Positions 1 through 11,043 of a stretch of 64,000 nt of DNA are shown here, one piece after another. This DNA is from Bicyclus anynana. Its lineage: Eukaryota > Arthropoda > Insecta > Lepidoptera > Nymphalidae. The stretch's first letter is position 1, and the number at the start of each line of letters is the position of its first letter. Location: NCBI RefSeq assembly GCF_947172395.1, contig NC_069083.1, positions 2,078,501 to 2,142,500 on the forward strand. The letters run 5' to 3'. Under the pieces are notes generated by a model. It had not been told where the DNA came from. It saw only the letters and a program-made list of their open reading frames with translations, and did not search any database. Made by a program: the position numbers and the translations under genes.

Positions 1-98
1 GGGCGTCTGGACGTAGGTGGCTCATGATCACAATGTTTGAAAATCTATATAAAAAGCCTCTACCCAACAGTGGACGTGTTGATAATGATGATGAATGC
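1..98 (+). mobile_element. 3'-end fragment of a LINE
   Basis: The fragment has the motif AAAAAGCCTCTACCCAACAGTGG and a GATAATGATGATGA tail. This matches the end of the lepidopteran RTE-like reverse-transcriptase ORF and its short ATG-rich tail, as also seen at 930-1000. It is a 5'-truncated relic in the CIB2 intron or just upstream of it. Confidence 0.5.
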
Positions 99-194
99 AA
101 TTATTCGTTAACATAGGTATAATTTTGAAAGTTTGGTGTATTTTATTGAAGACTTATTTTTCCTTTGAAAATATTAATCACTAGTTGTCACCAG

Positions 195-312
195 GGTGTT
201 CAAAAGGTTCAGGGAAGTGAACCCCGAGTTGGTGCCGAAACGGATGACGGAAAACCAGGCGCACACCATCGCTGTGCCGGTTGAAGAAATAGAAAAGCTG
301 CCCGAACTAAAG
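195..312 (+). CDS. CIB2: CIB2 internal exon
   Basis: The acceptor is TTGTCACCAG and the donor is AAG|GTACCG. There is one leading base, then 39 codons ending VEEIEKLPELK. The preceding exon must end two bases into a codon and is off the window. Confidence 0.88.
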
Positions 313-3300
313 GTACCGGCTTACTTTATCAGACCTCCGAGGAAACCTATCTAGATCTTATTCTTCTGTCTGTAATTTGAAATAGGTCTTCTTGCACAGG
401 CATCATCAAGCTCAAAAGAAGATCTAATCAATGTTATTGACAAAAACTTGTATATTGACACAATAAAGATTTGTAATTGTAATTGGAGTTTACTTCATAA
501 GCAATGATTTTCATTTATGGCGCGCCTTGAAAATTTTTAGAGAAGTGAACTTGGTCGCTAACTATGGCCCTCACAAGAAAGCTGATAGTCACACAGCGGG
601 CATGGAACGAGCTATTTCGAAGGTCTCTGTGTCTCTGCATGATCGAATTAGAAATGAGGAGATCCGCAGACGAATCTAACAGTGGAATTCATAGACGTTG
701 TAAGACACCCCCAGGGGATCATTCACCCGCTGAGTGTCAAATTCTCAAACAAATAGAGGTTAAATTCGACACTCAGCAGCTGAACGATCTCCTGGGGGTG
801 CCCCTACTATGTCTATGAATTCCACTGTAAGTCACCGACATAGCTCAACGAATCGCGAAGCTGAAGTGGTAATACGCGGGGATCATAGTTCCAAGAGCGA
901 TTCGCTGGCTGACAGGCGGCTCTGGATGGGAATGTTTAGAAGTCCCTACAAAAAGTCCTTGACCTGCAGTGGACGTCCATCGGCTAATATGATGATAATG
1001 AACCTCGTTCAAGCGTTACCAGAAAGCATTAGGATTTTCTGCTCATTGTAGATATTATTTAGGGGTAGGAAACTCTAGACCTTCTTCTTCTTAAGGTGCC
1101 TCTCCGACTAGCGAAGGTTGACAGTCAGTTTAACTCTAGACCACACACTTACAATTCTATGCAATAGTGGACTTTATTATATTCGTAACTTAAACTGAAA
1201 GAGTTGTATAATTGAATATTTCCAGGAAAACCCGTTCAAGAGACGCATCTGTCAGGTGTTCTCTCACGATGGATCAGGCAACCTGACGTTTGAAGACTTC
1301 CTGGACATGATGTCGGTGTTCAGTGAAGCAGCTCCTAGAGACATTAAAGCATGGTAAATTTTCTCTATTACAATTCGCTTTAAAATCCTTGAAAAACAAT
1401 ATCATCATCTTGGTTTTAGGAAGTAGGAGGTAACAAAACCCCTAAATCGTCTATAACCCGCAAGTATTTTCCTACGGAGTTAAAGTTAGTAAAAACTTTG
1501 GAGGGATGTGAAGGGTTGCCTCGTAGATAAGGTGTCTAACGACTAAGGACCAAATTTCTTACGTTATTCCAAAGAAAATATAAAAAATCATGCGTAATAC
1601 TTGGACGATCGACAGTCTAAGCTTTTGTTAACTCCATGACCCCAAAATCACCATGATCGAAACTTGATAGTTACCTGTAACACAGAAAACATATGCACAA
1701 GTAAGTACCTGTGACGTGATTTAGCTTCTATAAATAAAAGTAATGAAGTAAGGTAATGAAGTAAAATTTAATCTCATTTTCTTTAATGTATGATTTAAGT
1801 TATATTCAGATTATATTTACGCTTCTACAACCAGACATTAAATCATAAGAATGTCTTGTAAAGATATCAAAATCAATTAAGATTAAAATCATTACATTTA
1901 ATTAGAAATAAATATATATTTAATCCCTTCAGAAGATTAACAGCTCCGTGTTATCAAGGGACCACAATTATTACACCGCTAGACTGTACCCAATATAGGA
2001 TTAAAGTTCACAAGGTATTATTTTACCTGCCTTACCTTAGAATTGGGTTTCGGAAAATGGATGTATATAACTTTAATATAGTATGTATATTGTATGCTTT
2101 AATAATACGTAACTGACCTAATTTTCAGTACAGCGGCCAATCACACTGACTTAGATTTATAATTAGTTTCGCTTCGGTCCAAGCGGAGAAAGACAAATTA
2201 TTAGGTATTCTACTCTCTCATTATAGAATCGATTATTATATATTACCGATACAGTACACAAATTAAATGTGCGTGTACTCGACGGTATTCTCTCGTTTAC
2301 ACAACTGTGTGCCTAGTGGGAGTTTTCAATGTTTTCACACAGTTACTATGGCGTTAACGTAAACGCGAATTTATATGAATTGAAACAGTTGTGCAGTAGT
2401 GCCACTAGATGGCGCTGTTTCAATTACTTAGATTTCGCGTTTACGATAACGCGATCGTCAGAGTATGAAACTGCCGTTAGGCCCTCTGAAAAGAAATTGG
2501 AAGTACGGTGTAGTATAGCTCACACACATGTCATCATCATTACACATTCTTAGATTAGTATTCAAGCAGCGTGTTGAAACCCATAAAAAAACATATACAA
2601 ACTTTTTTCATAATTTTAAAAATTTAACACTAACAACATTCATCTTAATATTATATGTTAAAGTCAACGCAGCCATCATCTGACATTTGGAACGCTTATG
2701 TCATGTGTCACTGTCTATTGCTTCTTCTCACTTCTGCCATTGCATCGGACGGGTTCCAATATAATCTAAATCGCATCTTTGTTTTGTTATACTTTACTAA
2801 TCATATTTCCGCTGATTAAAGTGTTTATTAATACATCTTTTGTATTCATTTCACAAATAGTTTTCATTATTATAATCAATATCATCTTATTTCTTTAGTT
2901 TTTGTGAACAGTTTTTAAAATATTTAAAAACATAAGACGCCATTTATCTAGAATATTATTAAAAATTAGTGATGCGACGCTTCGTGTCGTAAAAAATCTC
3001 TATACTTGTTTCGCAGATCAAACTTTCCTGTTTATAGCAATAACTAATTCTTAACAAAAGTTAATTAATTTGTACAATTCTTTTCTTTACTTAATCAAGG
3101 CGAAGAATAGATGGAATTTACCCTCAGCGCCTTTCATAAGCCTTTATCTGAGTAAAGATAATGCTGCGACAATGGCCCAAAAGGCTCAATGCCGTTTTGT
3201 TCGCGGACCTTTGATCGTGAGATTGTGACAATAGCTGAAGCTATTAATCCCGACTTTAGTGGCATCTATAAAAGCATAAACGAAGTGCCTACTTCATTGA

Positions 3301-4257
3301 ATCCATCCTGAAAAGGAGCAGTTTGACGTCTTTTGTGCTTACCATGACCAATAAGCACGCCAATACTTATCTGCTTTAAAAGTTCTAGTCTAATCTAACT
3401 AAATCACATCACACTAATATATAAATACGAAAGTGTGTAAGTGTGTGTGTACGTTTGTTCCTCTGCGCTTCGACTACTGAAGCGATTTAGCTGAAAGGAG
3501 ATGGTCCAAAATTGTATGGAGCCCAGGATCAGTCGTTGTACCCTGGCGGAAATAAAAGAAAATATACATTTTAACTGTTTTTCATTATACAAATATACGA
3601 AATTACTTTAATTCTTTCGAAATAATATTCATTCTCTCCCAAGAAATGCAACACTAACATGGGTAATAATGGCGGAATGATGACGTTTTCAATGCAGTAG
3701 TTCATTTGACGTTTGCTGTCAATTGTCATGTCATAGTTGCTTTATGGGCGCCATCTTCAATTAACTCCAAAACTTGTGTTTTAATTTTATTTATTTCTTT
3801 TAATTTAGTTAGATTTATTCACTTATTTAGATTTTAATAGAATCCTTGTATTTTTCAAATTTTAATGATATGGGGTACAAGAGTGGACCTGAAATGGGCC
3901 TCCTCCTTTGGAATGGAAATAGATTTTGCTCTGGATTACCACATAGGCTACTTTTCATCACGGAATAGAGCTATTGAGCCTTCAGGCTCTAATACTAACG
4001 TGACATTATTTCGTACCAGGTACGCCTTCCGGATATACGATCTGGACGACGATATGTACATCGGACGAGAAGATCTACTCGAAGCGACGCGATTACTGAC
4101 CAAAGGGGAACTGCACCAGCAGGAGCGGGACGACATCGTCACAAGTGTCCTGGACGAGGCGGACGTGGACGGGGACGGACGACTGTCGTTTATGGACTTT
4201 GAGCATGTAGTTGTGCGCGCCCCGGACTTCTTGTCCACGTTTCATATTAGGGTATAG
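195..4257 (+). CDS. CIB2: CIB2-type calcium- and integrin-binding protein, C-terminal three exons
   Basis: The three exons are 195-312, 1226-1353 and 4020-4257, joined at GT/AG sites with matching phases and ending in TAG. The product reads VFKRFREVNPELVP, then LPELKENPFKRRICQVF, then GSGNLTFEDFLDMMSVF, APRDIKAW, YAFRIYDLDDDMYIGRED and finally APDFLSTFHIRV. This follows the CIB1/CIB2 family closely; the end matches CIB2, whose usual tail is APDFLSTFHIRI. The last exon holds two EF-hand loops, DLDDDMYIGRED and DVDGDGRLSFMD. Both have Asp at loop position 12, a family trait linked to Mg/Ca binding. CIB2 proteins are small myristoylated EF-hand adaptors that act at membranes. In animals they are tied to integrin and mechanotransduction complexes; that role is family knowledge. 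The N-terminal exon or exons (about 45 residues, including the myristoylation site) lie left of the window. Confidence 0.93.
313..539. other. CIB2 intron, no feature
   Basis: This is AT-rich intronic sequence. I see no conserved coding stretch. Confidence 0.5.
540..1003 (+). mobile_element. RTE-like LINE relic (3' end of reverse-transcriptase ORF), split by a MITE
   Basis: Reading in two frames on + gives WSLTMALTRKL, then (after a one-base loss near 600) MERAISKVSVSLHDRIRNEE, then VTDIAQRIAKLKW after 830. These are hallmarks of the C-terminal region of lepidopteran endonuclease/reverse-transcriptase LINEs, which usually read MERAMLGVSLRDRIRNEEIRRR..VTDIAQR. The rest is deleted, and the copy ends in CAGTGGACGTCCATCGGCT followed by ATGATGATAATGA. 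A fold-back element (680-827) interrupts it exactly between the RRR and VTDIAQ segments. It is a dead copy. Confidence 0.75.
680..827 (+). mobile_element. 148-bp fold-back MITE with 3-bp TAA target duplication
   Basis: The ends are perfect inverted repeats, CAGTGGAATTCATAGAC and GTCTATGAATTCCACTG. The inner parts also pair (CACCCCCAGGGGATC with GATCTCCTGGGGGTG; GCTGAGTGTC with GACACTCAGC), so nearly the whole element is one hairpin. TAA flanks both sides (677-679 and 828-830). Removing the element plus one TAA restores spacing of the host LINE, which supports real transposition. A 3-bp TWA duplication suggests PIF/Harbinger, but the end sequence alone does not prove the superfamily. Confidence 0.8.
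1226..1353 (+). CDS. CIB2: CIB2 internal exon
   Basis: The acceptor is ATTTCCAG and the donor is CATG|GTAAAT. The exon has 42 codons plus two bases, running from ENPFKRRIC to APRDIKA. The split codon with the next exon gives Trp before YAFRIYD. It covers the first, degenerate EF-hand region, SHDGSGNLTFED. Confidence 0.9.
1354..4019 (+). other. CIB2 last intron
   Basis: This intron of about 2.7 kb is mostly AT-rich. It contains a MITE-like repeat (2311-2483) that recurs at 18186-18347. The stretch at 3120-3300 reads vaguely protein-like in one frame, but I could not assign it. Confidence 0.6.
2311..2483 (+). mobile_element. MITE-like repeat, copy 1
   Basis: It has imperfect terminal inverted repeats (GCCTAGTGGGAGTTTT against GCCTAACGGCAGTTT read on the other strand). 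The core, GTGCCACTAGATGGCGCTGT and ACGCGATCGTCA, is shared with 18186-18347. No transposase is present. Confidence 0.55.
4020..4257 (+). CDS. CIB2: CIB2 terminal exon with two EF-hands
   Basis: The acceptor is TTTCGTACCAG just before 4020, and the exon ends with TAG at 4255-4257. The open frame also runs upstream to 3865, but that part has no family resemblance and is intronic read-through. The exon encodes EF-hands 3 and 4 and the FLSTFHIRV tail. Confidence 0.93.
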
Positions 4258-4307
4258 AACACAGAAATTGACTTTAGCGTTTTCTATGTTCTGTGGACTC
4301 AATAATC

Positions 4308-4313
4308 ATTAAA
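4308..4313 (+). promoter_or_regulatory. Candidate poly(A) signal of CIB2
   Basis: ATTAAA lies about 50 bases after the CIB2 stop codon. A second candidate, AATAAA at 4545-4550, lies in the tail of the SINE inserted just downstream. Confidence 0.4.
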
Positions 4314-4332
4314 ATGTAGCAGTTTCTTTTGA

Positions 4333-4554
4333 TTTATTTGGCTGGTGGGAGGCTTTCAGCCGTGGCTAGTTACCACCCTACCGGCAAAGACGTACCGCCA
4401 AGCGATTTAGCGTCCCGGTACGATGCCGAAAACGAAAAGGGTGTGGATTTTCATCCAACTCTTAACAAGTTAGCTCGCTTCCATCATAAATTGCATCATC
4501 GCTTACCATCAGGTGAGATTGTAGTCAAGGGCTAACTTGTAAAGAATAAAAAAA
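4333..4554 (+). mobile_element. SINE family B, 5'-truncated
   Basis: The body reads GGCTGGTGGGAGGC, GGCTAGTTACCACCCTACCG and GCAAAGACGTACCGCCAAGC, then TTACCATCAGGTGAGATTG and the end GGGCTAACTTGTAAAGAATA with an A-run. The tRNA-like head seen in the 51920-52247 copy is missing. It lies just downstream of CIB2 and brings an AATAAA. Confidence 0.7.
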
Positions 4555-4596
4555 ATGCTGCGCATTGTACAACGTTATTAAATCTTATCGTGTCGA

Positions 4597-4695
4597 GTCG
4601 TAATAGCCAGGTGGTTACGACCCCTGCCTTCGATATGGGCGTAGGTTCGAATCCGGTCCGGTACATGCACCTCCAACTTATCACTTATAGTGCAT
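4597..4695 (+). mobile_element. SINE family A, head fragment
   Basis: The fragment has a tRNA-like head with an A-box-like TAATAGCCAGGTGG and a B-box-like GGTTCGAATCCGGTCC, followed by the family's GCATGCACCTCCAACTT-like join. The rest is missing. Confidence 0.6.
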
Positions 4696-5297
4696 TCTTA
4701 ACCGACTTTAAAAAATATATTTTTTATAATGTTTGTTACATTATAATTTCGTCATTAATTAACCAATTTTGAAGAATCTTTTATATTTTTAAGAATATAC
4801 TTTCAGATTGGTCCCATTTCATTTTCATGAAAATCGGTTTAGTAATTTTGTGTTACAATCAAAATAACTGAAGTACGTCTTTGAAGTCGGTACTTGTCTC
4901 TGCAGCGTATAAGAAAATGGGGAAAACAAAAGTTTTTCCGAGCCGGATCTTGGTGGCTTTGGTGACCTTTTAAAGCCTACGATATTATCTACAAAGACAT
5001 TACAAAGACAATAATAGAAAAGTACGTACTTTCAAATAAAATAAATTTTCAAATATAAACAAATATTATGAGAATTAATTAAAAGTAATATTCGTTTTGA
5101 GAAAATTTCAGCACAATTACGTAGAATACTTTATTAGCCATAATAAGCGGAATAGCAAAGGAATTGTTTGCCTTTGTTCTCTTGGTCTCGGCATCTTTAT
5201 TTTTATTGGTACAGCGTGTATAATGTTCGTTTATATTTTCCTTTGTTTTCGTATAAAAAATACGAATATTATTATAATCAAAAATAAATAAAATAAT

Positions 5298-5518
5298 TTG
5301 GCGGGTGGGAGGCTTCGGCCGTGGCTAGTTACCACCCTACCGGCAAAAACGTACCGCCAAGCGATTTAGCGTTCCGGTAAGATGTCGTGTAGAAACCGAA
5401 AGGAGTGTGAATTTTCATCCTCCTTCTAACAAGTTAGACTGCTTCCATCTTAGACTGCGTCATCACTTACCATCAGGTGAGATCGTAGTCAAGTCAATCG
5501 TGGTAAAAAATTAAAAAA
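5298..5518 (+). mobile_element. SINE family B, 5'-truncated
   Basis: Same body as 4333-4554, with GGTGGGAGGCTTCGGCCGTG at the left and GTGAGATCGTAGTCAAG near the right, then an A-rich tail. Confidence 0.7.
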
Positions 5519-5703
5519 AAAATCTATACCAGCTGCGAAGAGTTATTGCAAGCCGATTCCCGCCGGATTACCTTTAAAATCCATGCATATTCATTGTTGT
5601 ACTGTTTCTTATATATTTACTATTTATAAAGAGGTAAAGTTTGCGTCTTTTAGTAGGTATACTATAAATATGCATTTTATATTAAGTATATTATCTACAT
5701 ACA

Positions 5704-5997
5704 GCCGTGATAGCCTAGTGGATATGACCTCTGCCTCCGATTCCGGAGGGTGTGGCTTCAATCCGGTCCGGGGCATGCACCAACTTTTCAGTTGTGCGCA
5801 TTTCAAGAAATTAAATCTCACGTGTCTCACGGTGAAGGAAAAATGTCGTGAGGAAACCTGCATAGCTAAAAATATTCTTAATTATCTGCGTGTGTGAAGT
5901 CTGCCAATCCGCATTGGGCCAGCGTGGTGGACTATTGGCCTAACCCCTCTTATTCTGAGAGGAGACTCCAGCTCAGGGTTGATAATGATGATGATAT
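5704..5997 (+). mobile_element. SINE family A, near full length
   Basis: The head reads CCGTGATAGCCTAGTGG with a B-box-like region GGCTTCAATCCGGTCC. The body has CATTGGGCCAGCGTGGTGG and CTATTGGCCTAACCCCTCT, and the tail is GATAATGATGATGAT. This resembles the tRNA-derived SINEs with GATGAT tails described from Lepidoptera. Confidence 0.75.
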
Positions 5998-6254
5998 TTT
6001 CTTTTAGGTATTAATAATTTCCGAATATACGTTATATTTAAGTATTTTTTGATTAATGTGAAAAATATGACAAAACGCCGATGAAGTGCCGAAACTTTTA
6101 AAGCCCCATAACCGTATATTTGACGTCGGTACATCAATAACGCAACTCATCGCCTCGTAATTTTATAGCTCTCAGGGCTCGCTGTAACGCCAACTTTACG
6201 ATGTTGTGTAAAAACCAGCTGAAAAAGTTTTTATATGTCTGTAATTTTCGCTTT

Positions 6255-6345
6255 ATTATAAACTAGCGGATGCACGCGACTACGCCCGCGAAAAAACTCG
6301 TAGTAGACAGTATTGGTGCAACCCTAATACCTACTTTATATTAAT
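6255..6345 (+). repeat. Fragment of the common lepidopteran GCTGACGCC repeat
   Basis: AACTAGCGGATGCACGCGAC followed by CGCCCGCGAAAA resembles the start of the small Helitron- or SINE-like element seen better at 28130-28335. Only the left part is recognisable. Confidence 0.35.
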
Positions 6346-6502
6346 ATAGCTTTTTGTAACATAGCTATTGACTTGACATGCTCAGCCCAATTATTATCTT
6401 CTATAAGACCTGGAAGGGAATAAGGAAGGGATTACCCCTCTGTCAATGAATCTAACGTGTTCATTAAAACAGCATCTATATAGAATCGATGTTGAAATTA
6501 CA

Positions 6503-6625
6503 AGTGTGTGTAAAATTTATTGTTGTCTGAATTATCCTTACAATACACACAACAATAAATTTTAACACTATAATAAATATATACAGTATGCTTACACAGT
6601 ATATATTTATTGTTGTTTGATGTGT
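6503..6625. repeat. Short AT-rich palindromic cluster
   Basis: TAAAATTTATTGTTGT at 6511 pairs with ACAACAATAAATTTTA near 6548, and TATATTTATTGTTGTTTG follows near 6601. It is probably a degraded fold-back element. Confidence 0.35.
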
Positions 6626-8450
6626 TAGTTTACCTCGTCCCTCTCAAATAACGACAGACAATTTTGTTGGTGAATTTAAGTGCGATAAAAGTCCAATAGA
6701 ATATAATTGGTCTGAGACATTGGCATGCAATGAAAATCATCCATACAAATCTGAGAAAATCATTTGTACATAGGTAGATAGACATACTTGTTTTCCTTTA
6801 GTTCTAAAGTAATGATGGTTACTCATAGTTCATAGATAGTTCGTGGCGGAAACACATCAAAAATCATAAGAATTGTTCTAGGTCTTGAGTTATAAATGGT
6901 ATAAATAAATACACTAACTCGAGAACGTCTGGAACGATTTTTAAACTTTGCGTTATGTAATATATAAAATCTATTTGTTACATCTTCGATAAAAGCACTT
7001 AATGGTGTGTTATTTTTCTAAGGAAGGATCTAGATAATAATTAGATAATAACAAAACTTCCTGCTAAATCTTCGGCTTCAAATACACTAAAATGATTTTT
7101 ATATACTTAATTGATGTAATTTGTCTTCGAGTATTTCTAGAATGAAAGTGGAGCTATGATAAAGAATTTATATTTCTGCAATTTATAATACTGTCTAGAT
7201 AAAATCTTGATAAATAATCATACACAACACTTAGAAATATTTAATTTTAAAAGGATTCAGTGGTTCAAAATTTTTGATACATTTTCAATAATAAATGTAA
7301 TTCTAAAACTGATGGTGTTTTATTTGTTACCGGTTTTTTAGCTTTAATAGATCCAAAGTACTCAGGATAACAGGTAGGTAGTCTAGGTAATTTTCTTTAA
7401 ATGATTTTTTTTTCTAATTTAGTTTTTAAATATTTAAAATATAAATTTCTTTTTTTTCGTTTATAATTTCCAAAATTTGCAGGTCTACTGGCTGAAACTA
7501 TACCTGATTTTTTTTTTTGGTAAAAATAATATGTTTTTTATGTTCTTAATTTTTGCTAGTGACTGTTACATACTTATGATATGATTTAAGGTTGACAGTG
7601 AAATTTCAACCCCTAAAATCTAATCCCATGCAGAATCACTGTAAAAATTGGTTTCAAAAACTTTAACCTTATAAATAGTAAGTATTTATTTTATGTACAT
7701 TATTGAAGTACTATCTTATTTACTGAGTATTAAAATATTTATTTTTAAGTTTGTTCAATATCGTTACTAATAATTTTTATTTTTTCTATATCCTATACGT
7801 TTATTTTCTAGTTAAATTAAATTTATGACTTAATCATACCTATAAATAACTGTGGATTTTTATCCGTAAAAGAATTATGTCATGAATGTCATTATCAAGT
7901 CACACCCATTGTACCGACTCTTAAATCTATGGTTACACCTATCTCAAGCAATGTGGATACGAGTACGAGTTACCTATAGAAGAAAATGATTGATGATATT
8001 CGTTCTATTCGTTCCTATCTAGTGAACCATAGAGTCAGTGACCATAAAGCAAAATTTTATTTTGTTTGTCTGTGATTGTTTGGAAAAGCAAACTGAAAAA
8101 ATCCAGACGAAGTCTACAGAAAAATAGAATTGTTCGTAAAATAAACCATCAGATATTTCAACCGCGCACCAATATGAACATTCCGTGCCCCGACTGGGAA
8201 CCGTCTGCAATACGACGGCTGCGGGAGAAATCCAATAACTGACACTCATTCAATTATATGATTTTTCTATTTTACGTGACTACTTAGATACAAATCTGAT
8301 TTTTTTACTGAATTAGCCGATGTGAGTTACAAACGACCTTCACCGATTTGTTAATTGGATGGAGATTTTATTTTGAATCATTAAAAAATATAGATAAGTA
8401 TTTACATAGTATAAAAGGTCAAGCAAATAATGGACCAAGAAGACAAGATT

Positions 8451-8720
8451 TTTTTTTATTCTATGACTAACTAGCCCTTGACTGCGATCTCAACTGATGT
8501 TAATTTTGAGGAGGAACTAGTTTATTCTACCCATACCTCTATACTATCGCTAAATTGCTTGGCGGTACGACTTTGCCGGGTTGGTAACTAGCCACGGCCG
8601 AGGCCTACCATCAGACCATACCTTAGTCAAATTTAGAAAATATAAAATGCGTGCTGGGATTCGAACCCAGGACCTCTCTGTTGAGAACCATAGCAGAAGG
8701 ACTACTATGGTTGCCAACAT
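8451..8720 (-). mobile_element. SINE family B relative, reverse orientation
   Basis: On the minus strand it has a B-box-like GGGTTCGAATCCCAGC, then the body GGCCGTGGCTAGTTACCAAC and GTCGTACCGCCAAGC, and finally CAAGGGCTAGTTAGTC with an A/T tail. The head differs from the 51920 copy, so this is a subfamily or a chimera. Confidence 0.55.
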
Positions 8721-8879
8721 TTCTTGAGAAAAATATAGTATTTTACGCATTAAGCGATAAAATAAAACACGTTTGTTTAAAAAAAAAATGAAATTAAAAA
8801 AAAAATGTTTGCTTTCATAGAGAAATGATATATTGTAAATACCTAATTAATTAATATTTATTATTAGGTACTTTATTAT

Positions 8880-11043
8880 AAAGGAGATCATTCATTTTGG
8901 GCCCTTTTTAAAAGTGCCGGCCAACGAAAAAAAATGGCATGAATCGTTAGAACTAGCCATTTGGAGTAATAGCTAATATGGCATAAAAGTTGTAGGAGGG
9001 CTCTGAACCAAGTTATACAGGTTTGAATATTCGTTATTTCCATACATTTTGTCGATTTTCAAAAGTGCCCGCCAAGAAAAAAATCTGGTACGTATCGTTA
9101 GAACTGCCTATTTGAAACAATAGTTGGTATGGCACCAATGTTGTAGGAGTGCTCTGAACCAAGTTATACAGGTTCGATGACTCGTCACTTCTATACATTT
9201 TACTGAGTTTCGTAAGTGCCCACCAACAAAATAAATGATACGTATCGTTATAAATAACTATTTGCAGCAATAGTTACTATCGCATAAACATTGTAATGTA
9301 GCTCTGTGTCAAGTTATACAGTTTCGATGATTCGTCAAATCCATCAATCTTATTGAATATTTAAAGTGCCGTTTTACAAAAATATGGTACTTATCGTTAG
9401 AATTGTACATTTGGAGCAATATTTAGTATTGCACAAATGATGCAGGCTTGTTCTGAACCAAGTATACCTGTATAAGGTTCGATGTCTCTTTCACTTTTAT
9501 GTATTTTATTGAGTTTTGAAAGTGCCCACAAACAAAATTAATGATACGTATCGTCATAACTAGCAATTTCCAGATATAATGGCATAAACGTTGTAGTATA
9601 TCTCCGAATCAAGATATACTGTTTCGATGATTCATCAAATCCATATATTTTATGGATTTTTTTAAAATACCGTTCACCAAAAACATATATCGTTAAAACT
9701 AGACATTAGGAGCATTAGATAGTAGGACGTTGCACACGGTTCAGAACAATCCGATTTCTGAACAAAGTTATATAAGTTTCATGATTCGTAACTTGATTTC
9801 CGAGATGTTGTTGTCCGAAGAGTTAGAAAACATAAAACAATAATAAAATATAGAATTAATGATACTCATTTTGTGTGCCACATGCAATGCTACATTATTG
9901 TGCAAATGCATTTAAAAATTGTTATGTTATTGTGGATTTTGGGTAGAATGAAATAAAAATATTTTCTTTAAGTTCTTTCTTCTGGCTCAGAGCAGGCCTA
10001 CAGCATTTGTACAATACTAACTATTACTCCCAGTTCCTATTACAGACAGTCAGTTCTAATGATCCGTACCATTTTTTATGGCTGGCACTCAATATTTAAT
10101 GAAATTCATAGATATGATAAATAGTCACACTTGTATAACTTGTCTCACAGCATTTCCACAAAGTGTCTGCTATACTAACCAACTAAATACCAACTAAATA
10201 CTGTTCTAAATGACCAGTTAAAACGATACCTATAAGAATTTTATTGGCAGGCAACTTATAAATCAATAAAATGATATAACGGGCCATCAAAATTGTATAA
10301 CGTATGGTTCAGAGCAATTCTACAATATTCGTGTTCTAATAACTATTGCCACAAATAACCAGTTATAACGATACGTTTCATTAGTATTGTTGGTGGGCAC
10401 AAAACTCAATTAAAGTCATAGAAGTGACGAGGCATCGTACCTTTATAACTTGGTTCAGACCAAAACTACACCATTTGTGTCATACTAAATATTGCCCAAA
10501 ATGGGCAGTTCTAACGATAAGTACCATATTTTTGTCAAACGGCACTTTAAAAAATCAATAAGATGTATGGATTTAACGAATCATCGAAACTGTATAACTT
10601 GACAGAGAGCTACATTACAATGTCTATGCGATAGTAACTATTGCTGCAAATAGTTAGTTATAACGATACGTATCATTTATTTTGTTGGTTGGCACTTACA
10701 AAACTCAGTAAAATGTATAGAAGTGACGAGTAATCGAACCTGTATAACTTGGTTCAGAGCACTCCTACATCATTCGTGGCGTACAAACTATTGCTACAAA
10801 TGGGCAGTTCTAACGATACGTACCAGATTTTTTTCTTGGCGGGCACTTTTGAAAATCGACAAAATGTATGGAAATAACGAATCTTCGAACCTGTATAACT
10901 TGGTTCAGAGCCCTCCTACAACTTTCATGCCATATTAGTTATTACTCCCAATGGCTAGCTCTAACGATTCGTGCCATTTTTTTTTGTTGGCCGGCACTTT
11001 CAAAAAGAGCCCAAAAATGTATGGAGCGTGAATGATCTCCTTT
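8880..11043. mobile_element. 2.16-kb fold-back element with arms of ~150-bp subrepeats
   Basis: The two arms (about 8880-9830 and 10000-11043) are inverted copies of each other. The outer ends are AAAGGAGATCATTCA and TGAATGATCTCCTTT, flanked on both sides by ATTAT, a likely 5-bp target duplication. Each arm is a run of diverged units of about 150 bp. In the left arm, CTCTGAACCAAGTTATACAG or a variant recurs near 9001, 9152, 9302, 9451 and 9601. The units carry GTGCCCGCCAAGAAAAAAAT and GGTACGTATCGTTAGAACT. The centre (9830-10000) is AT-rich with no transposase. It is a non-autonomous fold-back element of unknown superfamily. Confidence 0.75.

Larger units (their letters stand above)
6000..8450. 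other. Intergenic AT-rich DNA
   Basis: Apart from the small repeat fragments noted separately I see no gene, RNA or ordered repeat in this stretch between CIB2 and Ubc13. Confidence 0.5.

Noticed and set aside
3865..4019. Extension of the last CIB2 exon upstream to an ATG at 3865
   Set aside because: That part has no CIB similarity, and a good acceptor at 4019 joins the phase of the preceding exon exactly.
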